Positions 57,386-64,000 of a DNA stretch of 64,000 bases are shown piece by piece. Below the pieces are notes generated by a model, which was not told where the DNA came from, did not search any database, and was given only the letters and a program-made list of their open reading frames with translations. Origin of the DNA: Pandoraea commovens (GTDB lineage Bacteria; Pseudomonadota; Gammaproteobacteria; Burkholderiales; Burkholderiaceae); NCBI RefSeq assembly GCF_902459615.1, contig NZ_CABPSA010000003.1, positions 124,001-188,000 of the forward strand, written 5' to 3'. Positions within the stretch are counted from its first letter, which is position 1, and every line of letters begins with the position of its first letter. The translations under genes and the position numbers were made by a program.

Positions 57386-58855
57386 ATGAATTGCCTTTCA
57401 GGATTTTTCCGACCGCCCCCCGGCCTCGCTCCATCGCTCGTCGCGGTCGCCGTCTGCATGATGCTCAGCGCTTGCAGCCTGACCCGCACAGCCTATGAAC
57501 GCTCGACGTTGCCCGTCCCGTCGCAATTCCAGACGCCCATCGACGGCACTGGGTCAGGTGAAGCGCAAGGGGAAAGCACACGCATGGCAGACGACGCGGA
57601 TATTGCACCGTGGTGGCGCGCGTTTCGCGAACCTCAGCTCGACTCGCTCATTTCTCAGGCGCTCGCGGCCAACCCAGCACTCGCCCTCAAAGCCCTGCAA
57701 GCGGATCGCGACGCGCTCCAGGCCGGACTGACCGGCGCCAATCGCTGGCCGCAGTTCTCCGCCAACATCACCGGTTCGAAGGCGCGCGCGCTCGACGGCG
57801 GACAAGCCGCACAACGTCTGAATGGACAGACGCAGACGACCTCCGGCGCAAGCGTCGGTATCAGCTACGAAGTCGATCTCTGGAACAAGCTCGCCGCGCA
57901 ACGCGACGCCGCCAACTGGCAGGCCGCCGCCAGCGCATGGGACCGCCGCGCCGCCGCCCTCTCGCTCTCGAGCCAGGTCGCCTCGCTCTACTGGCGCGTC
58001 GCTTATCTGAACGAGAATGTGCGCAGTGCAACGGAAGACCTCGCCGCAGCCGAGCGCGCCGTCGCGCTGGTCGCCGCGCGTCGGCGTGCCGGTTCGGTGT
58101 CGGCGCTCGACCCCGTGCAGGCACAACAGGATCGCGATGCGGTCGCGGGCGCACTCGCGGAATGGGAACGGTTGCGCGATGCCGCCCGGCACTCTCTGGC
58201 GAACGCGCTCGGACGTCCCGCGCAGACACGCTTTACTGAGCGCAATTCGCTCGTGGTCGCGCAGTTGCCCGAGGTCGCGCCCGGTCTGCCTGCGTCGCTT
58301 CTCGCACACCGCCCGGACCTCGCCGCCGCCGAGACGCGTGTTCGCGCGCGTCTGGCAGATGTCGACGCCGCCCGTCTGTCGTTCTATCCATCCCTCACGC
58401 TCACCGGCACCGCGCAAACCACCAGCGAGTCGCTCTCGCGTCTGCTCGCCAATCCCGTGGGTACGCTCGCCGCTTCGCTTGCGATGCCGTTCCTCCAGGT
58501 GCAAACGTCACGCTTTACAACGGCACTCGCGCGCAATGACTACGAGCAATCGGTCGCGACGTTTCGCAACACGTTGCTCACAGCGCTCGTAGAAGTCGAA
58601 GACGCCCTCTCGGCACGCGAGCGAACGACGTCGCAGTACACGTCGCTCGCCAGCGCCGCCGCCCTCGCGCAACGAGCGGCGGAACTCTCGGAGGCGCGCT
58701 ACCGCGCAGGCGACATCGACCTGCAATCGTGGCTCGACGCCCAACGCCTCGCGCGTCAGGCGCGCCGCAACGCCGCGCAGTCCCGCCTCGCGCAGATCGA
58801 CGCAACGCTCTCGCTCGTCAAAGCACTCGGTGGGACGTTGGAGAACGATGGCTGA
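57386..58855 (+). CDS. NodT-family outer-membrane efflux lipoprotein of the MacAB-type system
   Basis: A 489-residue TolC/NodT-type outer-membrane channel. Signal peptide with lipobox LSAC (MNCLSGFFRPPPGLAPSLVA... then CMMLSACSLTR). OEP repeats include WWRAFREPQLDSLISQALAAN and LPASLLAHRPDLAAAETRVRA. Start chosen at ATG 57386 for this signal peptide; no ribosome site is visible, and the codon follows a terminator T-run. It would complete a tripartite macrolide-type exporter. A frame open to 57284 would include the terminator DNA and is not likely. Confidence 0.87.
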   Translation: MNCLSGFFRPPPGLAPSLVAVAVCMMLSACSLTRTAYERSTLPVPSQFQTPIDGTGSGEAQGESTRMADDADIAPWWRAFREPQLDSLISQALAANPALALKALQADRDALQAGLTGANRWPQFSANITGSKARALDGGQAAQRLNGQTQTTSGASVGISYEVDLWNKLAAQRDAANWQAAASAWDRRAAALSLSSQVASLYWRVAYLNENVRSATEDLAAAERAVALVAARRRAGSVSALDPVQAQQDRDAVAGALAEWERLRDAARHSLANALGRPAQTRFTERNSLVVAQLPEVAPGLPASLLAHRPDLAAAETRVRARLADVDAARLSFYPSLTLTGTAQTTSESLSRLLANPVGTLAASLAMPFLQVQTSRFTTALARNDYEQSVATFRNTLLTALVEVEDALSARERTTSQYTSLASAAALAQRAAELSEARYRAGDIDLQSWLDAQRLARQARRNAAQSRLAQIDATLSLVKALGGTLENDG

Positions 58856-58877
58856 GGCAGCGGTCAGATATTCGTCG

Positions 58878-60026
58878 TCAGGCTGCCGTGTTGGTCGGCG
58901 GCACGTCAGCGGATGGGCGCGACGATGGTGTCGGCTCAGGCGGCGAGAGCGGTGTCAACGTCGACAGCAGCGCCGCCACGTCGGGATACCTCAATGCGTA
59001 CCCGAGTTCGCGCTTGAGCCGGGTGTTGGCAAGGCGTCGCGACTCGGACATGAAGGAGAGCAACGTCGGCTCCAGTACCCGTCGGGCCTCGTCACGCGAC
59101 ACACGCGGCGGCCGGGGCAAGCCCAGCGCATCCGCGACGCGGTCGAAGTACTCGCCCATGCGCCACTCGGTGTCGTCGCTCGCATGCACGACCCGCTGCG
59201 CCCTGCCCCGCCACATCGCGCGAATCAGAATCGCCGCGAGATCGTCGGCGTGGATATGGTTGGTGAAGACGTCGTCCGACGCCACTAACGCAGGCGTGCC
59301 CTTCTGCAAACGCGCCAGCGGCAAACGATCAGCCGCATAGATCCCCGGAATCCGCACGACAGACGCCCGCCACGACACGCGTGCATGCACCGTCCGGCGC
59401 CACGACGCCTTCGTACCGGACACCGACGCCGCACGCGCTCGCGCAGCCCCCGTCGTCAACACACGTCGCGGATGACGGCCATGAAAGGACGGACGGCCCA
59501 GCGTGCGCACAGTCCGCTCGGCGTCCACACGACGCTGTCCACGAGGCGAACGCGGCGCAGGTGTGCGGGTCTCGTCCACCACCGCGCCGCCGCAGTCGCC
59601 GTAGACGCCACTGGTGCTCGCGTAGACAAGAATCCGGCGCGACGCGGGGGCCAGGTGAGCCAAACCTGACAGGGCTCGAAGCCCCCCCTCGGGTACAATA
59701 TTGCGTTTCGACGGCCGGTTCAGCGCAGCGCGCAAACGGCGTGTACGCAGGTCCTGCGTGCCGCTGCCCGCGACCCCGGCAGGCGGTGCCAGATGCAACA
59801 CCCGTGAGGCCAGACGGCCCAGGCGTTGCAAGCTTGCAGCGTCATCCAGATTGGCAACGACGGGCACCGCGCCCGCCGCACGCAACGCCGCATGGCGCGC
59901 GTCGCTGGACGTCACGGCAAAGACACGAAAACGTTCGACGAGAGCCGGCAGTGCGCGCATGCCGACGTCGCCACAGCCCACGACCAGCAGGCGCGGGCGA
60001 CCGAGAGGTTTGGACGGTTTTTTCAT
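58878..60026 (-). CDS. NAD-dependent epimerase-like Rossmann protein
   Basis: A 382-residue SDR-type (extended, YeeZ-like) protein. Rossmann motif LLVVGCGDVGMRALPAL near residue 14, a Ser-Tyr-like centre ILVYASTSGVYGDCGG, and HIHADDLAAILIRAMW. The start at 60026 (MKKPSKPLGRPRLLVVG) is needed for the nucleotide motif. A longer frame exists upstream but lies antisense to the divergent flavoprotein gene. The substrate is unknown. Mid-part residues 175-240 are Arg/Ala-rich and unlike a usual SDR, perhaps an insert. Confidence 0.78.
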   Translation of the reverse strand: MKKPSKPLGRPRLLVVGCGDVGMRALPALVERFRVFAVTSSDARHAALRAAGAVPVVANLDDAASLQRLGRLASRVLHLAPPAGVAGSGTQDLRTRRLRAALNRPSKRNIVPEGGLRALSGLAHLAPASRRILVYASTSGVYGDCGGAVVDETRTPAPRSPRGQRRVDAERTVRTLGRPSFHGRHPRRVLTTGAARARAASVSGTKASWRRTVHARVSWRASVVRIPGIYAADRLPLARLQKGTPALVASDDVFTNHIHADDLAAILIRAMWRGRAQRVVHASDDTEWRMGEYFDRVADALGLPRPPRVSRDEARRVLEPTLLSFMSESRRLANTRLKRELGYALRYPDVAALLSTLTPLSPPEPTPSSRPSADVPPTNTAA

Positions 60027-60041
60027 TTTTCGGATTGTAGT

Positions 60042-61076
60042 ATGGCTTACAACGTTACCCTCGTGCCGAGCGGGCGCGAGTTCCAGATCGAAGATGGCGA
60101 GGCCGTACTCTCCGCCGCACTGCGCCAAGGCATCGGCCTGCCCTACGGTTGCAAAAACGGCGGTTGCGGCTCGTGCAAGGCCAAACTGGTCGAAGGCACC
60201 GTCGAACACGGCGCACACTCCAGCTCGGCCCTCTCCAAGGACGAGGAAACCCGTGGCTTCGCCCTGCTCTGCTGCGCCCACACGAAAGGCGATCTCGTCA
60301 TCGAGTCGCGTGAGGTCAAGGGCATCGGCGACATCCCGGTCAAACGCCTGCCCTGCCGCGTGAACGCGCTGGAGCGCCGCGCCGACGACGTCATCGTCAT
60401 GCGCCTCCAACTGCCCGCTAACGAGCGCTTTCAGTACCTCGCCGGTCAATACATCGAATTCATCCTGAAAGACGGCAAACGTCGCAGCTATTCGATGGCC
60501 ACCGCGCCCCACGAGGAAGGCTTCCTCGAACTCCATCTGCGTCACATGCCCGGCGGCGTCTTCACCGACCATGTGTTCAACAACATGAAGGAGCGCGAGA
60601 TCCTGCGCTTCGAAGGCCCGCTCGGCACGTTCTTCCTGCGGGAAGACTCCGAGAAGCCGATCGTGCTGCTCGCCTCGGGCACCGGCTTCGCGCCGATCAA
60701 GGCCATCGTCGAACATGCCGCACACAAGGGCCTCGACCGCCCGATGACGCTCTATTGGGGCGCACGTCAGCGCAAAGACATCTACCTGCGCGAACTGGCC
60801 GAGCAATGGGCCCGTGAGATTCCCGGCTTCAAGTTCGTGCCGGTCCTCTCCGAAGCCGCGCCCGAAGACGCCTGGGAAGGCCGCACGGGCTTCGTGCACC
60901 GCGCTGTCGCCGAAGACCTGCCGGATATGTCGGGCTACGAGGTCTACGCCTGCGGTGCGCCCGTAATGGTGGAGTCGGCCCGTCGCGACTTCATCGCTCA
61001 CCACCAGTTGCCGGAAGACGCGTTCTTCGCCGATGCCTTCACCACCGAAGCCGATAACCCCGGCGGCGGTCAATGA
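60042..61076 (+). CDS. CDP-6-deoxy-delta-3,4-glucoseen reductase-like flavoprotein
   Basis: A 344-residue iron-sulfur flavoprotein. N-terminal plant-type 2Fe-2S ferredoxin: Cys37, Cys42, Cys45 in CKNGGCGSCKAK and Cys77 in ALLCC. An FAD-binding part has RRSYSMATAPHEE; an NAD-binding part has ASGTGFAPIKAIVEH. This is the AscD/RfbI-type reductase that in some pathways helps deoxysugar synthesis, but in Burkholderiales it often stands alone as an electron-transfer reductase. ATG 60042 begins MAYNVTLVPSGREF as in relatives. It lies back to back with the epimerase-like gene, only 15 bp between start codons. Confidence 0.9.
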   Translation: MAYNVTLVPSGREFQIEDGEAVLSAALRQGIGLPYGCKNGGCGSCKAKLVEGTVEHGAHSSSALSKDEETRGFALLCCAHTKGDLVIESREVKGIGDIPVKRLPCRVNALERRADDVIVMRLQLPANERFQYLAGQYIEFILKDGKRRSYSMATAPHEEGFLELHLRHMPGGVFTDHVFNNMKEREILRFEGPLGTFFLREDSEKPIVLLASGTGFAPIKAIVEHAAHKGLDRPMTLYWGARQRKDIYLRELAEQWAREIPGFKFVPVLSEAAPEDAWEGRTGFVHRAVAEDLPDMSGYEVYACGAPVMVESARRDFIAHHQLPEDAFFADAFTTEADNPGGGQ

Positions 61077-61162
61077 CCCTATGAACCTCATGGCCGTGAC
61101 GACCGGCCGCCATCGAAGGGATGCGCAAAAGATGCATGCAAACCACACCGCATGCATTCCCT

Positions 61163-61192
61163 TTGACAAGCGCCGCGTCACCGCCTTATGCT
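61163..61192 (+). promoter_or_regulatory. Sigma-70-type promoter of the argD leader
   Basis: A consensus -35 TTGACA (61163-61168), an 18-bp spacer and -10 TATGCT (61187-61192). The predicted start is at about 61199-61200, at the A of the leader ORF ATG, so the message may be leaderless. Confidence 0.75.
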
Positions 61193-61199
61193 TGCCAAC

Positions 61200-61286
61200 A
61201 TGAACCTGATTGCCATCGCCTCGATCCGACGTCGCCGTACGCTGCCCCAACCGGGATGCCGCGGCGCACGCTATCGACTGCGATAA
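61200..61286 (+). CDS. Candidate arginine-rich leader peptide of argD (28 codons)
   Basis: A short ORF starting at about the predicted transcription start. It encodes 28 residues with eight Arg, including four in a row at positions 10-13 (codons CGA CGT CGC CGT). It ends 24 bases before an intrinsic terminator. A run of Arg codons before a gene of arginine synthesis is the hallmark of an attenuator leader peptide, but I find no convincing antiterminator by eye. High-GC DNA is rich in Arg codons, so chance is possible. No ribosome site precedes it, in line with a leaderless start. Confidence 0.5.
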   Translation: MNLIAIASIRRRRTLPQPGCRGARYRLR

Positions 61287-61310
61287 CACGCAAGTTCTCA
61301 AGCACAGCGA

Positions 61311-61339
61311 AGCCACGGGCAACCCCCGTGGCTTTTTTT
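61311..61339 (+). terminator. Intrinsic terminator/attenuator in the argD leader
   Basis: Nine-bp perfect stem AGCCACGGG/CCCGTGGCT with a five-base loop and a run of seven T. It sits 38 bp before the argD ATG, between promoter and gene, so transcription must pass it to express argD from the promoter at 61163-61192. Confidence 0.88.
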
Positions 61340-61377
61340 ATTCCCAAGTCTCTTCTCACCTACCTTCGGAGACCGTT

Positions 61378-62637
61378 ATGTCGCTTGCTCAACCGTCCGC
61401 CGCTGCATCGTCAACCTCGTCCAAGGCGGCACGCCATGCCAAGTTCGCCGATTTGCCCACGCAGGCACTGCTGCCGATTACTACGCGTCCCGAACTCGTG
61501 TTCACGCACGGCAAGGGCGGCTGGCTGTACGACCACGAAGGCAAGCGATATCTCGACTTCATTCAGGGCTGGGCGGTGAACAGCCTCGGCCATTGCCACC
61601 CGGTCATGCGCGACGCCCTCGCCACACAAGGCTCGCTACTGCTCAACCCGAGCCCCGCCTACTACAACCTGCCGATGATCGAGCTGGCCGATCTGCTCGC
61701 CAATCTCTCCGGACTCGGTAAGGTCTTCTTCGCCAACAGCGGCGCAGAAGCCAACGAAAGCGCCATCAAACTCGCGCGCAAGTGGGGGCAACTGCACCCG
61801 AACAACGCAGGCAAGGCACGCTTCGAGATCATCACGTTCAAGAACGCCTTCCACGGCCGTACGCTCGCGACAATGTCCGCAAGCGGCAAGCCCGGCTGGG
61901 ATACGATCTTCGCACCGCAGGTGCCCGGCTTTCCGAAGGCCGAGCTGAACGACATCGCATCGGTCGAAGCCCTCATCGGGCCCGAGACGGTGGCCGTGAT
62001 GCTCGAACCGATTCAGGGCGAAGCCGGTGTCGTGCCCGCAACGACCGAGTTCATGAAGGCGCTACGCGAACTGACGACGGCGCGCGGACTCCTGCTGATC
62101 GTGGACGAAGTGCAGACCGGCTGCGGACGCACCGGCACCCTCTTCCAGTATCAGCAGTCGGGCATCAAACCCGACATCATGACGCTCGGCAAAGGCATCG
62201 GCGGCGGTGTGCCGCTCGCCGCCATGCTGTGCGGCGACGAGTTCGCCGTCTTCCAGCCGGGCGATCAGGGCGGCACGTACAACGGCAACCCACTGATGTG
62301 CGCCGTCGGACTCGCCGTGATGCGCACGGTCAGCTCGCCGGGTTTCCTCGAATTCGTGCGTGCGCAAGCGGATTATCTGAGCGCCGGATTGCAGCATCTG
62401 TCGTCGCGCTACGGCGGTCAGGGGGAACGCGGCGCGGGTCTGCTCCGTGCATTGCTGCTCGGTCGCGACATCGGCCCGCAACTGGTCGAAGCCGCACGCG
62501 ACATGACACCGGACGGGCTGCTGCTCAACTCGGCACGTCCGAACCTGCTGCGCTTCATGCCCGCACTGAACGTGAGCCGCGAAGAGATCGATCAGATGCT
62601 GTCGATGCTCGACACGCTGCTCGCGAAGCACGTCTGA
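61378..62637 (+). CDS. argD: Acetylornithine transaminase-like class III aminotransferase
   Basis: A 419-residue pyridoxal-phosphate class III aminotransferase of the ArgD type, converting N-acetylglutamate semialdehyde to N-acetylornithine. FFANSGAEANESAIKLARKW binds the cofactor phosphate; the PLP lysine lies in TLGKGIGGGVPLAAM, after the Asp in LLIVDEVQTGCGRTG. Start ATG 61378 has GGAG seven bases upstream. An ornithine or succinylornithine specificity (AstC, RocD) is not excluded. It is preceded by a terminator-bearing leader and followed by two GNAT genes. Confidence 0.9.
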   Translation: MSLAQPSAAASSTSSKAARHAKFADLPTQALLPITTRPELVFTHGKGGWLYDHEGKRYLDFIQGWAVNSLGHCHPVMRDALATQGSLLLNPSPAYYNLPMIELADLLANLSGLGKVFFANSGAEANESAIKLARKWGQLHPNNAGKARFEIITFKNAFHGRTLATMSASGKPGWDTIFAPQVPGFPKAELNDIASVEALIGPETVAVMLEPIQGEAGVVPATTEFMKALRELTTARGLLLIVDEVQTGCGRTGTLFQYQQSGIKPDIMTLGKGIGGGVPLAAMLCGDEFAVFQPGDQGGTYNGNPLMCAVGLAVMRTVSSPGFLEFVRAQADYLSAGLQHLSSRYGGQGERGAGLLRALLLGRDIGPQLVEAARDMTPDGLLLNSARPNLLRFMPALNVSREEIDQMLSMLDTLLAKHV

Positions 62638-62671
62638 ATGCACGCATGAACCCAGCGCTTCGCATGACGAC

Positions 62672-62698
62672 ACTCGCCCGAATGTGATTCGGGCGAGT
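62672..62698. repeat. Perfect hairpin after argD
   Basis: A perfect 12-bp stem ACTCGCCCGAAT/ATTCGGGCGAGT with a three-base loop, 35 bp after the argD stop and 31 bp before the first GNAT gene. There is no T-run, so it is more likely an mRNA processing or stability structure than a terminator. Confidence 0.7.
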
Positions 62699-62728
62699 CA
62701 GAACGACACCCCATTGGAGACTCCATCG

Positions 62729-63226
62729 ATGAACGACATGAGCCAGGGCCACCCGACACCGCCCGCCGACGCCATCGTCGAAATTTCGGCCGATCCCGCA
62801 CGGCTCGACATCGGCTTTATCCACAACGCCTTGTCGACGCAAACAGCATGGGCGCAAGGCATTCCGCGCAACACGCTCATGCGCGCGATCACGCATTCGC
62901 TTTGTTTCGGCGCGTATGCAACGCAGGTCGAAGGCGGGCCTGCACGCCAGGTCGGCTTCGCCCGCGTGATTACCGACCACGCCACGTTCGCCTATCTGGC
63001 CGACGTGTTCGTCGATCCGTCCATGCGCGGTCTGGGGATCGGCAAGCGCCTGTGCGAGGATGTGCTTGCGCATCCGGCACTGCAAGGGCTGCGTCGCTTT
63101 CTGCTCGCCACGACCGATGCCGCAAGTCTCTACGCGCGCTATGGCTTCGAGCCGCTCGGCGCGGTGAACAAGATGATGCAGATTCACCGGCCGGACATCT
63201 ACACCGGCCAACAGGAAGCGCCATGA
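62729..63226 (+). CDS. GNAT acetyltransferase
   Basis: A 165-residue GNAT N-acetyltransferase. The acetyl-CoA site is visible in YLADVFVDPSMRGLGIGKRL (R/Q-x-x-G-x-G/A type: RGLGIG) with LCEDVLAHPA, and RYGFEPLG later. ATG 62729 has GGAG nine bases upstream; another ATG at 62738 is possible. It overlaps the next GNAT by ATGA. Located after argD, it might be part of its transcript, but a role in arginine metabolism is not shown. Confidence 0.84.
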   Translation: MNDMSQGHPTPPADAIVEISADPARLDIGFIHNALSTQTAWAQGIPRNTLMRAITHSLCFGAYATQVEGGPARQVGFARVITDHATFAYLADVFVDPSMRGLGIGKRLCEDVLAHPALQGLRRFLLATTDAASLYARYGFEPLGAVNKMMQIHRPDIYTGQQEAP

Positions 63227-63687
63227 CCCGCATGCCCGCCGACATCCATATCCGCACATTCGACGACGCGGATACCGACGCCGTCATCGCGCTCTGGCGC
63301 GAAGCCTTTCCGGAGTACAACCGCGCCGACAAGCCACATCGCGAACCGCGACGCTCGATTGCCAACAAGGTGGCCATGCAGGACGACCTGTTCTTCGTCG
63401 CCGTGCGCGAACGCAAGATCGTCGGCACGGTCATGGCCGGTTATGACGGACATCGCGGCTGGGTCTATTCGCTGGCCGTCGCGCACGCGTTGCGACGTCG
63501 CGGCGTGGCAAGCGCGTTGCTGCATCACGCAGAAATCGCGCTGGCCGCACGCGGCTGTCTCAAGCTCAATCTGCAAGTGCTCACGCAGTCGCGCGAAGCC
63601 CTCGCGTTCTACAACGCACACGGCTACGCCGCCGACGATGTCATAAGCCTCGGCAAACGGCTGCCGCTGGCAGCGATGGCGCAGTAG
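63223..63687 (+). CDS. ypeA: GNAT acetyltransferase, YpeA-like
   Basis: A 154-residue GNAT protein. The Q/RxxGxG/A acetyl-CoA motif is RRRGVASALL; LNLQVLTQSREALAFYNAHGYAADDVISLGKRL matches the C-terminal part typical of the YpeA subgroup (given here only as short words QVLTQSREA and YNAHGY). It starts with an ATG overlapping the previous gene's stop. The terminator follows 38 bp after its end. The acceptor is unknown. Confidence 0.85.
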   Translation: MTRMPADIHIRTFDDADTDAVIALWREAFPEYNRADKPHREPRRSIANKVAMQDDLFFVAVRERKIVGTVMAGYDGHRGWVYSLAVAHALRRRGVASALLHHAEIALAARGCLKLNLQVLTQSREALAFYNAHGYAADDVISLGKRLPLAAMAQ

Positions 63688-63725
63688 GCGCTACGTCGCG
63701 CAGCCTTCGAATGTCGTGAAAACAC

Positions 63726-63758
63726 AAAGGGCGCCGGAAGTTGCCTTCGGCGCCCTTT
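63726..63758. terminator. Bidirectional-type hairpin terminator
   Basis: Stem AAAGGGCGCCG/CGGCGCCCTTT with an 11-base loop that can itself pair in part. A on one side and T on the other make it usable for both the GNAT operon and the convergent livF-like gene. Confidence 0.75.
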
Positions 63759-63817
63759 GCTCATCCACGGACCGACTGGCGACGGCTCGCCGTCGGTCGG
63801 TCACGCGAATTCGACAC

Positions 63818-64000
63818 TCACTCCCCCAGATACGCGGCGCGCACCTTCGGATCGTCGAGCATGTCCTTCGCGTCGCCGGTCATGGTGACCAGCCCGCTGT
63901 CCATCACGTAGCCACGATGTGCCGCTTGCAGCGCCAGACGTGCGTTCTGCTCCACGAGCAGCACCGTCACGCCCTCGCCCGACACCGTACGCACCACTTC
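63818..64000 (-). CDS. livF: Branched-chain amino acid ABC transporter ATPase, C-terminus (LivF)
   Basis: The last 60 codons of an ATP-binding protein, entering from the right edge. Readable residues include VTVLLVEQNARLALQAAHRG (H-loop region context), YVMDSGLVTMTGDAKDML and the end VRAAYLGE, the usual LivF C-terminus. The 5' part is outside the window. It converges with the GNAT gene across the terminator at 63726-63758. Confidence 0.9.
   Translation of the reverse strand, partial: EVVRTVSGEGVTVLLVEQNARLALQAAHRGYVMDSGLVTMTGDAKDMLDDPKVRAAYLGE

Noticed and set aside
58878-61322. An 814-codon minus-strand frame extending the epimerase-like gene upstream
   Set aside because: The upstream half is antisense to the iron-sulfur flavoprotein gene, which has clear family motifs. 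Only the part from 60026 downward shows a Rossmann start.

Overview
The window is high-GC, densely packed DNA that looks like a chromosome of a beta-proteobacterium in the order Burkholderiales. A Pandoraea-like genome is my best guess. This rests on family content (an H-NS protein of the Burkholderiales type, NodT-type outer-membrane lipoproteins, a BigR persulfide module, a TibC/AAH-like autotransporter heptosyltransferase, a short H-box EnvZ-like kinase pair) and not on any marker gene. I see no rRNA, tRNA, CRISPR array, prophage or insertion sequence. The only clearly AT-rich stretches are about 23.5-24.3 kb and 43.5-43.9 kb.

Layout. 0-7.2 kb: recB (3' end outside the window) and recC on the minus strand. 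7.5-10.4 kb: a FUSC-family inner membrane protein facing a LuxR-type response regulator. 10.8-22.9 kb: an MdtABC/MuxABC-type RND efflux operon (adaptor, two RND pumps, outer-membrane lipoprotein) with a divergent OmpR/EnvZ-type two-component pair. 23.2-26.4 kb: an H-NS protein, an AT-rich islet with orphan dyads, then an acetyltransferase and a DHA2-type drug transporter. 26.4-28.7 kb: bigR-pmpAB divergent from a persulfide dioxygenase, with a shared AT-rich operator. 28.7-33.4 kb: LysR/tautomerase, a YXWGXW protein, and a polar amino acid ABC importer without its ATPase. 33.3-38.3 kb: malic enzyme, LysR and the heptosyltransferase. 38.3-41.2 kb: a HipBA toxin-antitoxin pair with tandem operators, then AraC and a glyoxalase-fold protein. 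41.3-49.5 kb: a GAF-PAS-GGDEF-EAL protein, then a LysR-controlled aconitase-type dehydratase (LeuC/LeuD paralogues) with a 2-hydroxycarboxylate transporter, then a ZntB-like channel. 49.8-58.9 kb: PPK2, a second two-component pair with a small co-directional ORF, and divergently a MacAB-type efflux system with its own outer-membrane factor. 58.9-64 kb: a Rossmann-fold epimerase back to back with a CDP-6-deoxyglucoseen reductase-like flavoprotein, then argD preceded by an unusual leader, two GNAT acetyltransferases and the end of a livF-like gene.

Two themes recur. First, two paralogous two-component systems each sit head to head with a complete tripartite efflux system (MdtABC type and MacAB type), so the window holds two envelope-stress/efflux modules of the same design. 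Second, several genes are preceded or followed by strong dyads. The most interesting is the argD leader: a near-consensus promoter whose predicted start falls on the ATG of a 28-codon ORF with a run of four arginine codons, followed by an intrinsic terminator just before argD. The roughly 950-bp region upstream of macA, pyrimidine-rich and carrying a 17-bp inverted repeat, is the other stretch that ordinary gene annotation does not explain.
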